DNA of 57,270 bases from Cellulomonas iranensis NBRC 101100 = JCM 18110 (GCF_001552375.1 NZ_BCRB01000019.1:1-57270), one strand, 5' to 3'; numbered from the stretch's first letter, positions 25,293-33,203 are shown. Numbers and translations: made by a program. The notes: generated by a model not told the origin, from the sequence alone.

Positions 25293-26438
25293 TCAGCGCT
25301 CGCGCCCGGCCAGGTCGTCGACCACGCCGTGCAGGTACGTGGCCAGCGGTTCCGGCAGGGTCGTGGCGAGCGTACGCGCGATGTCGGCGTGGCGGGCGGC
25401 CGACGTGCGGACGGCCTCGACGGCACCGGTCGCGTGCAGCACGGCGCGCACGGCGTCGGCGCCGTCGGCGTCGAGGTCCGGGCGTCCGACGTGCGCGTCG
25501 AGCACCGCGGTCTGGGCGGCGTCGGCACGCCGGTACGCGATCCGCAGGAGCTCGGTGCGCTTGCCCTCGCGCAGGTCGGAGAGCACGGACTTGCCGGTGA
25601 CCGCGGGGTCGCCGACCGCGCCGAGCTCGTCGTCGACGAGCTGGTAGGCGACGCCGAGCGCGGTGCCGACGTCGGCGAGCACGGCCCGCGCACCGGGCGC
25701 GGCGCCGGCCAGCACGGCGCCGGACTCGAGCGGCACGCGGAACGAGTACACCGCGGTCTTGAGCTCGGCGACGAGGAGCGCGTCGACGTCGGCGGGCGCC
25801 GCGAGCGCGCCCCGCACGTCGAGCAGCTCGCCGCCGACGGTCGTGCCGACGCCGTCGGCCAGCAGGCGCAGCAGCTCGGGCAGGGCGCCGGGTGCGGCGG
25901 GGGCGGCGCCGGCGAGCAGGCCGAACGCCTGCGCGAGCGCGGCGTCGCCGGCCAGCAGCGCACCGGCCGCGGCCTGCTGCCCGGCCACCGCGGGTCCGTG
26001 ACCTTGCGCGGCGACGCGGGCGCGCGTGCGCCCGGCGACGTTCGCGCGACCGCGGCGCACCTCGTCGTGGTCGAGCAGGTCGTCGTGCACGAGCATCGCG
26101 GTGTGCAGCAGCTCGTGCGCGGCGGCGAGGTGCGCGGCGGCGCCGACGTCGGTGCCGCCGAGGCCGAGGTAGGCGGCGGCCGCGAGCCGGGGACGCATGA
26201 GCTTGCCGCCGAGCACGGCGTCGAGGTCGCCCCACAGCTCGCCGCACGCGGGGTCCTCGGCGGCGGCGCGCGTGCGCTGGGACGCGAGGACGTCGCGCAG
26301 CAGGTGCTCGGCCGCGACGGTCACGTGCTCGACGCCGTGGGCGAGGAGCGCCCCGTGCGCTCCCCCCTGGGCAGCGGCGTCGTCGTCGGGGAGGATCGGG
26401 TGACCGGCGCTGCACCGGTGGACGTCGCCCTGGCTCAC
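25293..26438 (-). CDS. crtE: Geranylgeranyl diphosphate synthase (polyprenyl synthetase)
   Basis: 381 residues. The two catalytic Asp motifs are MLVHDDLLDHDEVRRG and YQLVDDELGAVGD, with KTAVYSF and KSVLSDLREGKRT between and after. It extends FPP/IPP to C20 for the carotenoid pathway. GTG 26438 is chosen because the excellent site GGAGGGGAGC (complement of 26441-26450) precedes it. It is the first gene of the six-gene carotenoid operon and is divergent from galE. No MarR-type CrtR or light regulator gene is beside it. Confidence 0.94.
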   Translation of the reverse strand: MSQGDVHRCSAGHPILPDDDAAAQGGAHGALLAHGVEHVTVAAEHLLRDVLASQRTRAAAEDPACGELWGDLDAVLGGKLMRPRLAAAAYLGLGGTDVGAAAHLAAAHELLHTAMLVHDDLLDHDEVRRGRANVAGRTRARVAAQGHGPAVAGQQAAAGALLAGDAALAQAFGLLAGAAPAAPGALPELLRLLADGVGTTVGGELLDVRGALAAPADVDALLVAELKTAVYSFRVPLESGAVLAGAAPGARAVLADVGTALGVAYQLVDDELGAVGDPAVTGKSVLSDLREGKRTELLRIAYRRADAAQTAVLDAHVGRPDLDADGADAVRAVLHATGAVEAVRTSAARHADIARTLATTLPEPLATYLHGVVDDLAGRER

Positions 26439-26472
26439 GTGCTCCCCTCCCTGCCGTCCCGCCTGCGGAATC

Positions 26473-26486
26473 CTCAGCGTACTGAG
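26473..26486. promoter_or_regulatory. Candidate crtE promoter with overlapping palindrome
   Basis: On the reverse strand TACGCT (complement of 26476-26481) is a good -10 for crtE, giving a leader of about 30 nt. The inverted repeat CTCAG-CGTA-CTGAG (26473-26486) covers it exactly, so a regulator bound here would block the carotenoid operon. The protein is unknown. Confidence 0.45.
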
Positions 26487-26561
26487 CATCGTCCACGGCG
26501 CCACCGGAAGACCGGGAGGATCCGGACGCTCGACGACGATGTCGGAAGTTGTTCGAATCTG

Positions 26562-26591
26562 TTGCCTTGTGTTCGATCGGGTCGGTATGCT
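26562..26591 (+). promoter_or_regulatory. galE leaderless promoter
   Basis: TTGCCT (26562-26567) and TATGCT (26586-26591) are spaced 18 bp. The -10 ends 6 nt before the ATG at 26598, so the transcript starts at the codon. Confidence 0.65.
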
Positions 26592-26597
26592 CGCGGC

Positions 26598-27584
26598 ATG
26601 ACATGGCTGGTGACGGGCGGGGCCGGGTACATCGGGGCGCACGTGGTGCGCGCGTTCCAGGACGCGGTGCGCGACACGGGGGACGCCACGCTCTCCCCCG
26701 TCGTGCTCGACGACCTCTCGAGCGGGCACGCCGAGTTCGTGCCCGCGGGCGTGCCGCTCGTGCGCGCGTCCGTCGTCGACACCGCGGCCGTGCGCGCGGC
26801 GCTCGTCGAGCACGCCGTCACGGGCGTCGTGCACCTCGCGGGCTTCAAGTACGCCGGCGTCTCCGTGCAGCGACCGCTGCACACGTACGAGCAGAACGTC
26901 ACCGGCACCGCGCACCTGCTGGCCGCGATGGCCGACGCGGGCGTCGGGCAGATCGTGTTCTCGTCGTCGGCGGCGGTCTACGGCACGCCCGACGTCGACG
27001 TCGTCACCGAGACGACCGCCACCGCCCCCGAGTCCCCCTACGGCGAGTCCAAGCTGATCGGCGAGTGGCTGCTGCGCGACCAGGGCGTCGCCACCGGGCT
27101 GCGCCACACCTCGCTGCGGTACTTCAACGTCGTCGGCTCGGGCTCCCCCGACCTCCACGACTCGTCCCCGCACAACCTCTTCCCGCTCGTGCTCGACGCG
27201 ATCACCGCCGGCCGCACGCCCCGCGTGAACGGCGACGACTACCCGACGCCCGACGGCACGTGCGTGCGCGACTACGTGCACGTCGCCGACCTCGCCGTCT
27301 CGCACGTCGCGGCCGCCCGTGCGCTCGCCGCCGACCGGCCGCTCGAGCGCGTCTACAACCTCGGCTCGGGCGACGGCCTGTCGGTCGCCCAGATCATGAC
27401 GACCGTCGCACGGGTCACCGGCGTCGACTTCACGCCCGAGGTCGGGCCGCGCCGGCCGGGCGACCCCGCGCGCATCGTCGCGTCGGGCGAGGCGGCGGCG
27501 CGCGACCTCGACTGGGTCATGCGCCACACGCCCGAGCAGATGGTCGCGAGCGCCTGGGACGCGCACCGCCGCGCCCGGGGCTGA
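26598..27584 (+). CDS. galE: UDP-glucose 4-epimerase
   Basis: 328 residues, an extended short-chain dehydrogenase. NAD is bound by VTGGAGYIGAHVV at about 5-17. The catalytic centre is SSSAAVYG with the YGESK tyrosine and lysine near 148-152. HLAGFKYAGVSVQRPLHTY and SLRYFNVVG are typical of GalE. It interconverts UDP-glucose and UDP-galactose for wall and capsule sugars and galactose use. The ATG is leaderless. It is convergent with the LLM oxidoreductase gene, with 18 bp between the two stops. Confidence 0.93.
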   Translation: MTWLVTGGAGYIGAHVVRAFQDAVRDTGDATLSPVVLDDLSSGHAEFVPAGVPLVRASVVDTAAVRAALVEHAVTGVVHLAGFKYAGVSVQRPLHTYEQNVTGTAHLLAAMADAGVGQIVFSSSAAVYGTPDVDVVTETTATAPESPYGESKLIGEWLLRDQGVATGLRHTSLRYFNVVGSGSPDLHDSSPHNLFPLVLDAITAGRTPRVNGDDYPTPDGTCVRDYVHVADLAVSHVAAARALAADRPLERVYNLGSGDGLSVAQIMTTVARVTGVDFTPEVGPRRPGDPARIVASGEAAARDLDWVMRHTPEQMVASAWDAHRRARG

Positions 27585-27602
27585 GCGGCCCGGACACCCC
27601 GG

Positions 27603-28508
27603 TCAGCGCGGCGCGGGCTCGAGCGCCTGCAGGCGCGGCAGCTCGGCCGCGAGGCGCTCGAGCTCGCGCTCGTCGCCCGCGTAGACGCCCGACGGCCGCG
27701 GCCAGTGCAGCACGACGTCGCCGAACCCGAGGGCCGCCGCACGCTCGACGCCCTCGACCGCGAGCGCGGCCGACGTCAACGAGAACCGCGGCGCGCCGTC
27801 GAGGCTCAGCCAGCGACCCACGGGGCGCCCGTCCGCGACCTGGTCGAACGCGTCGACCATGCGCGCGAGGCCGCCCCACCAGGACTCCTGCGCGGCCGTC
27901 TCGTCGACGCCGTCCCCGACGCCCGTGCCCGGTCCGTACGTCGCCCAGCCCTGCCCGTACCGGGCCGCGAGCGCCATGGTCCGCGGGCCGTTGGCGGCGA
28001 CGACGAATGGTGTGCGCGGCCGCGCGATCGTGCCGGGCAGCATGCGCGCCGCGTGCGCCTCGTAGAACGCGCCGACGTGCTCGGTCACGGGCTGCGTGAG
28101 GAGCGCGTCGAGGACCTCGAGGAACTCGGCGAAGCGGCGCGTGCGCTCGCCGCGGGTCGGCGCAGGGCCGAGCACGCCGGCGTCCCAGCCTTCGCCGCCC
28201 GCGCCGACGCCCAGCACGAACCGCCCGCCCGACACGTCGTCGAGCCCCATGACGTCCTTGGCGAAGGGCACGGGGTGGCGGAAGTTCGGCGACGCGACCC
28301 ACGTGCCGAGCCCGATCCGCTCGGTGACGGCCGCGGCCGCGGCGAGCAGCGGGACCGTCGCGAACCACGGCTCGTCGGCGAGGTCGCGCCACGCGAGGTG
28401 GTCGTACGTCCACGCGTGGTCGAAGCCCATCTGCTCGACGCGCCGCCAGCGCTCGCGCTGCACGGACCACCGCTCCTGCGGCAGCAGGACCACCCCGACT
28501 CGCACCAT
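27603..28508 (-). CDS. LLM-class F420/flavin-dependent oxidoreductase
   Basis: 301 residues, luciferase-like TIM barrel. Family marks are VGVVLLPQERW at the start, WTYDHLAWRDL, ERIGLGTWVASPNFRHPV, LDDVSGGRFVLGVGAGGEG and VAANGPRTMALAARYGQGWATYG. Actinobacterial proteins of this type usually use F420, but FMN is possible. The substrate is unknown. The ATG at 28508 is leaderless, with TAGCGT (complement of 28515-28520) 6 nt before it. The divergent gene is a LysR regulator, with 108 bp between the two starts. Confidence 0.87.
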   Translation of the reverse strand: MVRVGVVLLPQERWSVQRERWRRVEQMGFDHAWTYDHLAWRDLADEPWFATVPLLAAAAAVTERIGLGTWVASPNFRHPVPFAKDVMGLDDVSGGRFVLGVGAGGEGWDAGVLGPAPTRGERTRRFAEFLEVLDALLTQPVTEHVGAFYEAHAARMLPGTIARPRTPFVVAANGPRTMALAARYGQGWATYGPGTGVGDGVDETAAQESWWGGLARMVDAFDQVADGRPVGRWLSLDGAPRFSLTSAALAVEGVERAAALGFGDVVLHWPRPSGVYAGDERELERLAAELPRLQALEPAPR

Positions 28509-28544
28509 GCGGCCACGCTAGCCGGGCCGCGGCACGCTCCGTGG

Positions 28545-28609
28545 TGTCACGGTCACCGACCCCGGCATGACAGCCGCCCGTGACAGACACCGTCACGCGC
28601 CCGTAGGCT
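28545..28609. promoter_or_regulatory. lysR promoter with LysR-type inverted repeats
   Basis: GTGACA (28580-28585) and TAGGCT (28604-28609) form a promoter spaced 18 bp, ending 7 nt before the ATG at 28617 (leaderless). The inverted repeat CGTGAC-N7-GTCACG (28579-28597) covers the -35, and TGTCACGGTCACC (28545-28557) lies upstream. The same 13-mer recurs before the protease gene at 29617-29629, so one regulator, most simply this LysR, could act at both. Confidence 0.6.
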
Positions 28610-28616
28610 CGGGCGC

Positions 28617-29570
28617 ATGGACCTCGAGGTCCGGCACCTGCGCACCGTCGCCACGGTCGCCTCCCTCGGCAGCATCACGAAGGCCGCCGCGGCGCTCGGG
28701 ATCGCGCAGCCGGCACTGAGCGCTCAGCTCTCCCGCATCGACCGCGCGCTCGGCGGACCCGTCTTCGTGCGGGACCACCGCGGCGTGCGCCCGACCCCCC
28801 TGGGCATGCTCGTGCTCGACCGCGCGAGCACGCTGCTGCCGGCGGTCGACGCGCTCCTGCAGGACGCACGACGCGTCGCGTCGGGCGACCCGGCGCCGAC
28901 GCTGCGCGTGACGTCCGCGGGCTCGGCGCTCGCGGGCCGGTTCGTCGCGCGGCTCGCGCGCGGGGGTGCGACGCCGCCGACGCTGCGCGCGGCAGGAGAG
29001 TGCTGCCGCGCCGCCGACGAGCTCTCCGCCGGCGCGCACGACGTGGTGCTGGCCGGGATGTGCGGGGACGCGCTGCCGCCGGGGACGCCGGGCGTGCACT
29101 GGCGGCTGGTCGGGACGGACGCGGTGCACGTGCTCGTGCGCGACGACCACGCGTGCGGCGACGAGGCGGACCTCGCCGAGCTCGCGGGCGAGCGCTGGGT
29201 CAAGGGCGCCGGTGACAGCTGCTTCGCGGCGTGCTTCCTGCGGGCGTGCGCACGGGCGGGCTTCGCGCCGCCGACGCCGAGCGAGTGCGACCGTGCGACG
29301 GGTCTCGAGCTCGTGCGCGCCGGGGCCGCGGTGGCCCTCGCGCAGCCCTTCGGCGCCCTGCCGCAGGGGGTCCGCCCGGTCGCGCTGCGGGGCGCGCCGT
29401 TGACGTGGTCGACGTGGCTGGGCGTGCACGACGACGCCCCCGAGGGTCTGCGCACGCGTCTGCTGGCGGCGGCACGGGACGCGCGTCGCGACGAGCTGGC
29501 GGGCCTCGCCGCGCGTCGTCGCGACGGCTCCGAGACGGCTGCCGGGCGCGACGCACGCCCGGCGGTATGA
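28617..29570 (+). CDS. LysR-family transcriptional regulator
   Basis: 317 residues. The winged helix is at 1-60 (EVRHLRTVATVASLGSITKA, then ALGIAQPALSAQLSRIDRAL). The effector domain begins near 90 (PTLRVTSAGSAL). It has an unusual number of cysteines in the effector domain (GECCRAAD, AGMCGD, DHACGD, GDSCFAACFLRACARAG, SECDRA), which might sense redox or metal. The start is supported by the leaderless promoter. It is flanked by a divergent LLM oxidoreductase and a downstream secreted protease whose promoter shares its palindrome. Confidence 0.9.
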   Translation: MDLEVRHLRTVATVASLGSITKAAAALGIAQPALSAQLSRIDRALGGPVFVRDHRGVRPTPLGMLVLDRASTLLPAVDALLQDARRVASGDPAPTLRVTSAGSALAGRFVARLARGGATPPTLRAAGECCRAADELSAGAHDVVLAGMCGDALPPGTPGVHWRLVGTDAVHVLVRDDHACGDEADLAELAGERWVKGAGDSCFAACFLRACARAGFAPPTPSECDRATGLELVRAGAAVALAQPFGALPQGVRPVALRGAPLTWSTWLGVHDDAPEGLRTRLLAAARDARRDELAGLAARRRDGSETAAGRDARPAV

Positions 29571-29607
29571 CCCAAGAGTGATGTCCGCCTCGACGGGAGT
29601 CACTGCC

Positions 29608-29629
29608 TAGTGTGACTGTCACGGTCACC
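29608..29629 (+). promoter_or_regulatory. Protease promoter with palindrome over the start site
   Basis: TAGTGT (29608-29613) is a likely -10 for the protease gene. The perfect palindrome GTGAC-T-GTCAC (29612-29622) and the overlapping 13-mer TGTCACGGTCACC (29617-29629) cover the expected start site. No good -35 is seen, which fits a regulated promoter. Confidence 0.5.
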
Positions 29630-29650
29630 ACCGACTCGAGAGGCAGCCCC

Positions 29651-30787
29651 ATGAGCACACCCGCACGCACCCGCCGCGCCGCGGCGGTCGGCGCCGCCGC
29701 GCTGGCACTCCTCCTCGCCCCGCTGGTCGCACCCGCGACGGCCGCGCCGCAACCGGGCGCGGCCCCCTCCGCCGACCTGCCCGCGGGCATGGTCGACGCG
29801 CTCGAGCGGGACCTCGGCGTCCCGCGGGCCGAGGCGTCGCAGCGCCTGTCGTTCCAGGCCGACGCCGCCACCAAGGTCCGCACGCTCACGCAGGCGCTCG
29901 GCACGTCGTACGCCGGCTCGTGGGTCGACCCCGCCGCCGGCACCGTGCACGTCGCCACGACCACGCCCGACAAGGTGCGCGGCCCCATGGCGTCCGGCGT
30001 CACCACCGTCGCCGTGGACCGCACGCTCGCCGACCTCGAGGGGCTCGGCGCACGCCTCGACGCCGCCGGCCTGCCCGCCGACGTCGCGACCTGGTACGTC
30101 GACGTCACCACCAACAAGGTCGTCGTCGAGGCCGTGGGCGCGTCCACCGACGCGGCGGCCGGGCTCGTCGCCGCGGCGGGCGTCCCCGCCGACGCCGTCA
30201 CCCTCACCACCTCGCCCGACGCGCCGTCGACGTTCGCCGACGTCATCGGCGGCAACGCGTACTACATCAACCAGACGTCGCGCTGCTCGGTCGGGTTCGC
30301 CGTGCAGGGCGGCTTCGTCACCGCGGGGCACTGCGGACGCACGGGCGCGACGACCACGTCGCCCAGCGGCACGTTCCGCGGCTCGTCGTTCCCGGGCAAC
30401 GACTACGCGTGGGTCCAGGTCGGGTCGGGCGACACCCCCCGCGGCCTGGTCAACAACTACGCGGGCGGCACCGTGCGGGTCACCGGGTCGCAGCAGGCCG
30501 CGGTCGGCGCGTACGTCTGCCGGTCGGGCAGCACGACGGGCTGGCGCTGCGGCACCGTGCAGGCCTACAACGCGTCGGTCCGCTACGCCGAGGGCACCGT
30601 CTCGGGCCTCATCCGCACCAACGTCTGCGCCGAGCGCGGCGACTCGGGCGGCTCGCTCGTCGCGGGCACGCAGGCCCAGGGCGTCACGTCGGGCGGGTCG
30701 GGCAGCTGCAGCACCGGCGGGACGACGTATTTCCAGCCGGTCAACGAGATCCTCCAGGCGTACGGCCTGCGGCTGCTCACCAGCTGA
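29651..30787 (+). CDS. Secreted alpha-lytic/streptogrisin-type serine protease (S1)
   Basis: 378 residues made as a pre-pro-enzyme: signal peptide (1 to about 32, ending PATAA), a pro-region of about 160 residues (alpha-lytic pro-domain, LPAGMVDALERDLGVPRAEA) that folds the protease, and a mature domain starting near DVIGGNAYYI (about residue 196). The catalytic triad is His227 in TAGHCG, Asp251 in NDYAW and Ser332 in GDSGGS. Six cysteines can form three disulfides (SRCSVG/GHCG, YVCRSG/WRCG, NVCAE/GSCST). It closely resembles the Cellulomonas 69B4 protease as I recall it. The ATG has a GAGAGGCAG site. A very strong terminator follows. Confidence 0.95.
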   Translation: MSTPARTRRAAAVGAAALALLLAPLVAPATAAPQPGAAPSADLPAGMVDALERDLGVPRAEASQRLSFQADAATKVRTLTQALGTSYAGSWVDPAAGTVHVATTTPDKVRGPMASGVTTVAVDRTLADLEGLGARLDAAGLPADVATWYVDVTTNKVVVEAVGASTDAAAGLVAAAGVPADAVTLTTSPDAPSTFADVIGGNAYYINQTSRCSVGFAVQGGFVTAGHCGRTGATTTSPSGTFRGSSFPGNDYAWVQVGSGDTPRGLVNNYAGGTVRVTGSQQAAVGAYVCRSGSTTGWRCGTVQAYNASVRYAEGTVSGLIRTNVCAERGDSGGSLVAGTQAQGVTSGGSGSCSTGGTTYFQPVNEILQAYGLRLLTS

Positions 30788-30800
30788 CGGACGCGCGCGG

Positions 30801-30833
30801 GCGGGGGCGGTCGTGGAGGGCGACCGCCCCCGC
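30801..30833 (+). terminator. Terminator of the protease gene
   Basis: A perfect 13-bp GC stem (30801-30813 with 30821-30833) and a 7-nt loop TGGAGGG, 14 bp after the stop. It is followed by a convergent gene and may work in both directions. Confidence 0.85.
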
Positions 30834-30853
30834 CCCCTCACGTGCGGCGCGGC

Positions 30854-31207
30854 TCAGCCCCACCCGAGCGCGTGCAGCCGGTCGTCGTCGATCCCGAAGT
30901 GGTGCGCGACCTCGTGCACCACCGTGATCGCAACCTCCTCGACGACCTCGTCACGGTCCTCGCAGATCGCGAGCGTCGGGTTGCGGTAGACGAAGATCCG
31001 GTCCGGCAGCGACCCCGCGGCCCAGAACTCGCCGCGCGCGGTGAGCGGGGTGCCCTCGTAGAGACCGAGCAGGTCGGGGTCGTCGGCCGGGGCGTCGTCC
31101 TCGACGAGCACGACGACGTTGTCCATCATCGCGGCGAGCTCCTCCGGGATCTCGTCCAGCGCGTCGCGCACCGCGTCCTCGAACTCCTCGCGCGTCATCT
31201 CGACCAC
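30854..31207 (-). CDS. Minimal zincin-like metallopeptidase
   Basis: About 117 residues, the size of the small zincin-like family (DUF1025 type, MMP-like). The zinc motif HEVAHHFGIDD near the C-terminus gives HExxH and the third ligand Asp. Before it come MTREEFEDAVRDALDEIPEE and FVYRNPTLAICEDRDEV. It is cytoplasmic and of unknown target. GTG 31207 is preceded by CAGGAT with a 6-nt gap (leaderless pattern); ATG 31198, three codons later, is the other option. Confidence 0.85.
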   Translation of the reverse strand: MVEMTREEFEDAVRDALDEIPEELAAMMDNVVVLVEDDAPADDPDLLGLYEGTPLTARGEFWAAGSLPDRIFVYRNPTLAICEDRDEVVEEVAITVVHEVAHHFGIDDDRLHALGWG

Positions 31208-31282
31208 GGGACCATCCTGCCTGGTCACGCGCGCGCCGGCGGGGTGCGCCGGCGTCCGTGACGCAGGGCACGAGGATCGTTT

Positions 31283-31311
31283 TTGGCGTTCGGCCGCAGA
31301 CCCCGTATGGT
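31283..31311 (+). promoter_or_regulatory. tRNA cluster promoter
   Basis: TTGGCG (31283-31288) and TATGGT (31306-31311) are spaced exactly 17 bp, about 44 bp upstream of tRNA-Glu. It is one of the best-looking housekeeping promoters in the window. Confidence 0.7.
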
Positions 31312-31354
31312 TATCACCGGTCTTCCGACGCCTCGACGTTCGGGGCGGACACCC

Positions 31355-31427
31355 GCCCTCATCGTCTAGCGGCCTAGGACCCCGCCCTTTCACGGCGGTA
31401 GCACGGGTTCGAATCCCGTTGGGGGTA
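31355..31427 (+). tRNA. tRNA-Glu (anticodon TTC)
   Basis: 73 nt: acceptor GCCCTCA/TGGGGGT, with two G-T pairs, anticodon stem CCGCC/GGCGG around CTTTCAC, T stem ACGGG/CCCGT around TTCGAAT, discriminator A. CCA is not encoded. It is first of a three-tRNA cluster. Confidence 0.95.
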
Positions 31428-31481
31428 CGAGCAGTGCAGCAGGATCAGCAGGAAGCTTCACGACGGCCTCGGTCGTCACGA

Positions 31482-31555
31482 GGCCCCGTAGCGCAGTTGG
31501 TTAGCGCGCCGCCCTGTCACGGCGGAGGTCGCGGGTTCAAGTCCCGTCGGGGTCG
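31482..31555 (+). tRNA. tRNA-Asp (anticodon GTC)
   Basis: 74 nt: acceptor GGCCCCG/CGGGGTC, D stem GCGC/GCGC, anticodon stem CCGCC/GGCGG around CTGTCAC, T stem GCGGG/CCCGT around TTCAAGT, discriminator G. CCA is not encoded. Confidence 0.95.
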
Positions 31556-31594
31556 CTGCGAGGGCCGACCGAGAGGTCGGCTCCCTCGTATCGA

Positions 31595-31667
31595 GGCTCT
31601 GTAGCTCAGTTGGTAGAGCGTTCGACTGAAAATCGAAAGGTCACCGGATCGACGCCGGTCGGAGCCA
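31595..31667 (+). tRNA. tRNA-Phe (anticodon GAA)
   Basis: 73 nt: acceptor GGCTCTG/CGGAGCC, D stem GCTC/GAGC, anticodon stem TTCGA/TCGAA around CTGAAAA, T stem ACCGG/CCGGT, discriminator A. The T loop reads ATCGACG instead of TTCGANN, so position 54 is A. CCA is not encoded. Confidence 0.95.
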
Positions 31668-31675
31668 CACCACAC

Positions 31676-31709
31676 CGAAGACCCCCGGGCGGAAGCCCGG
31701 GGGTCTTCG
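31676..31709 (+). terminator. Terminator of the tRNA cluster
   Basis: A perfect 15-bp stem (31676-31690 with 31695-31709) closed by GGAA. It begins 9 bp after tRNA-Phe and is the end of the cluster. Confidence 0.9.
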
Positions 31710-31823
31710 CGTTCCCGGCCCACCTCACCCGCTCGCGCCCAGCCTCGGGCCGATCGTCCCGACCGCGCGCGCCACCTGCGCGCCTAGCGTGGGAGCCACC
31801 GACCCACCGACCGAGGACACCCC

Positions 31824-32255
31824 GTGACCGCCACGAGCGAGCGACCCCGCACACGACTCTTCGACCGCATCACCGACCCGTTCTCCGAGCGCACGCGCGA
31901 CAGGATCGTGCGCGCCGAGGACAAGGTCCGGGCCGCCGTCCAGCACGAGCTCGACGCCGTGAGCCGCAGCGTGCGGACGCGCGCCGTGCAGATCCGCCCG
32001 TCGGCCATCGCGTTCGCGGCGGCCGCCCTGCTGACGGCGCTGGGGGTCGCGCTGCTCGCCTTCGCGGGCGTCGTGGCGCTGGCCCAGGTGGTGCCGCTGT
32101 GGCTGTCCGCGCTGCTGGTCGGGGCCGCGCTGGTGCTGCTCGCGGCCGGCGCCGCCGCGTGGGGCCGTGCGATGCTGCCCGCCGGCCCCAGCCTCATCCC
32201 CGTGCCGCCGAGCACCCACCCGGCCGAGGAGCAGGTGCACCCCTGGGCCGACTGA
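31824..32255 (+). CDS. Small membrane protein, holin-like
   Basis: 143 residues: a charged amphipathic N-terminus (SERTRDRIVRAEDKVRAAV), two adjacent membrane helices (about 57-83 and 88-110) and a Pro-rich tail. This is the layout of actinobacterial 'phage holin family' membrane proteins, which are chromosomal and not part of a prophage. The GTG has a CGAGGAC site. It is the first of three small envelope genes in line; the gap to the next is 143 bp. Function unknown. Confidence 0.75.
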   Translation: MTATSERPRTRLFDRITDPFSERTRDRIVRAEDKVRAAVQHELDAVSRSVRTRAVQIRPSAIAFAAAALLTALGVALLAFAGVVALAQVVPLWLSALLVGAALVLLAAGAAAWGRAMLPAGPSLIPVPPSTHPAEEQVHPWAD

Positions 32256-32398
32256 GCCCCGCCCGACCCCCCGCGTGCGCCCCGCCCGCGGGCCGCACGG
32301 CACGCCGGCACGCGGGCTGGCCTCGCGCGAAGCCGGGTGGACCAGCAGACTGAAGACCTTCGGCAGCACCCGTCCCCGCAGGTGAGGAAGGTCCTCGA

Positions 32399-32833
32399 AT
32401 GGCAACGCACTCCGGATGGGCGACCGACGCCCGCCCCGACGAGCCCCAGGACCCCCGGTCGCTGGGTCAGCTCGTCGCCGACCTCAGCGAGCAGGCGGCA
32501 CGCCTGGTGCGGGCCGAGATCGACCTCGCCAAGGCGGAGCTCGCGTCGAAGGCCAAGCAGGTCGGCATCGGCGCGGGCCTGCTCGTGGGCGCGGGCGTGC
32601 TCGGCCTGTACACGCTGTCGGCGTTCATCGCGACGGCCATCATCGGCCTCGCGAACGCCGTCCCGGCGTGGCTCGCCGCGCTCATCGTGTCGGTCGTGCT
32701 GCTCCTGGTCACGGCCGTGCTCGCGCTGCTCGGCGTGCGCCACCTCAAGCAGGGCACGCCGCCCGTGCCGGACCGTGCGATCGAGAACGTCCAGCAGGAC
32801 GTCGAGGCCGTCAAGAAGGGGTTCCAGCAGTGA
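32399..32833 (+). CDS. Phage holin-family membrane protein (Phage_holin_3_6 type)
   Basis: 144 residues: amphipathic helix LGQLVADLSEQAARLVRAEI then DLAKAELASKAKQ, two membrane helices (about 57-80 and 84-108), and an acidic coiled tail (ENVQQDVEAVKKGFQQ). This matches the actinobacterial family PF07332 by pattern. The stop overlaps the next gene as GTGA, so the two proteins are probably made together, perhaps as a membrane complex. A GTGAGGAAGG ribosome site lies upstream. Confidence 0.8.
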   Translation: MATHSGWATDARPDEPQDPRSLGQLVADLSEQAARLVRAEIDLAKAELASKAKQVGIGAGLLVGAGVLGLYTLSAFIATAIIGLANAVPAWLAALIVSVVLLLVTAVLALLGVRHLKQGTPPVPDRAIENVQQDVEAVKKGFQQ

Positions 32834-33117
32834 GCACCGAGGACACGACGCCCACCCCGCACATCGCCGCGCTCGAGGCCGAGGTCACGCTGTCGCGCGA
32901 GCAGCTGGCCGCGACGGTCGACGCGCTGGTCGACCGCGTCCACCCTGCACGGCAGGCCGAGCGCGCCAAGGCCCGCGGCCGCCGCCTGTGGTTCGACGCC
33001 ACCGACCCCGCGGCGCTCCCCGAGGACCGGGACCACGCACGGAAGGTGCTCGTGGTCGCCGGCGTCGTGGTCGCGCTCGTGGTGGCCGGGGTCGTGCGCA
33101 AGGTCGTCCGCGACTGA
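32830..33117 (+). CDS. DUF3618 protein
   Basis: 95 residues. The DUF3618 signature SREQLAATVDALVDRVHPA is at about 23-41, and a single membrane helix (VLVVAGVVVALVVAGVV) ends the protein with a basic tail. It overlaps the holin-like gene by 4 bp, a gene order frequent in actinobacteria. Role unknown; possibly envelope stress. Confidence 0.85.
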   Translation: MSTEDTTPTPHIAALEAEVTLSREQLAATVDALVDRVHPARQAERAKARGRRLWFDATDPAALPEDRDHARKVLVVAGVVVALVVAGVVRKVVRD

Positions 33118-33150
33118 CGCACGCTCGACGACGGGCGCCCGCCGGCACGA

Positions 33151-33203
33151 CGACGGCCGCGTCCCGGCCCTCGGTGGATCCGCGGGTCGGGACGCGGCCG
33201 TCG
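33151..33203 (+). terminator. Terminator of the small membrane operon
   Basis: A perfect 16-bp stem (CGACGGCCGCGTCCCG at 33151-33166 with its complement at 33188-33203) around a 21-nt loop, 33 bp after the DUF3618 stop. The long loop is unusual. Confidence 0.7.

Noticed and set aside
31824..33117. Holin-like genes as sign of a prophage
   Set aside because: The genes are of the chromosomal actinobacterial type with DUF3618; there are no capsid, tail, lysin or integrase genes.
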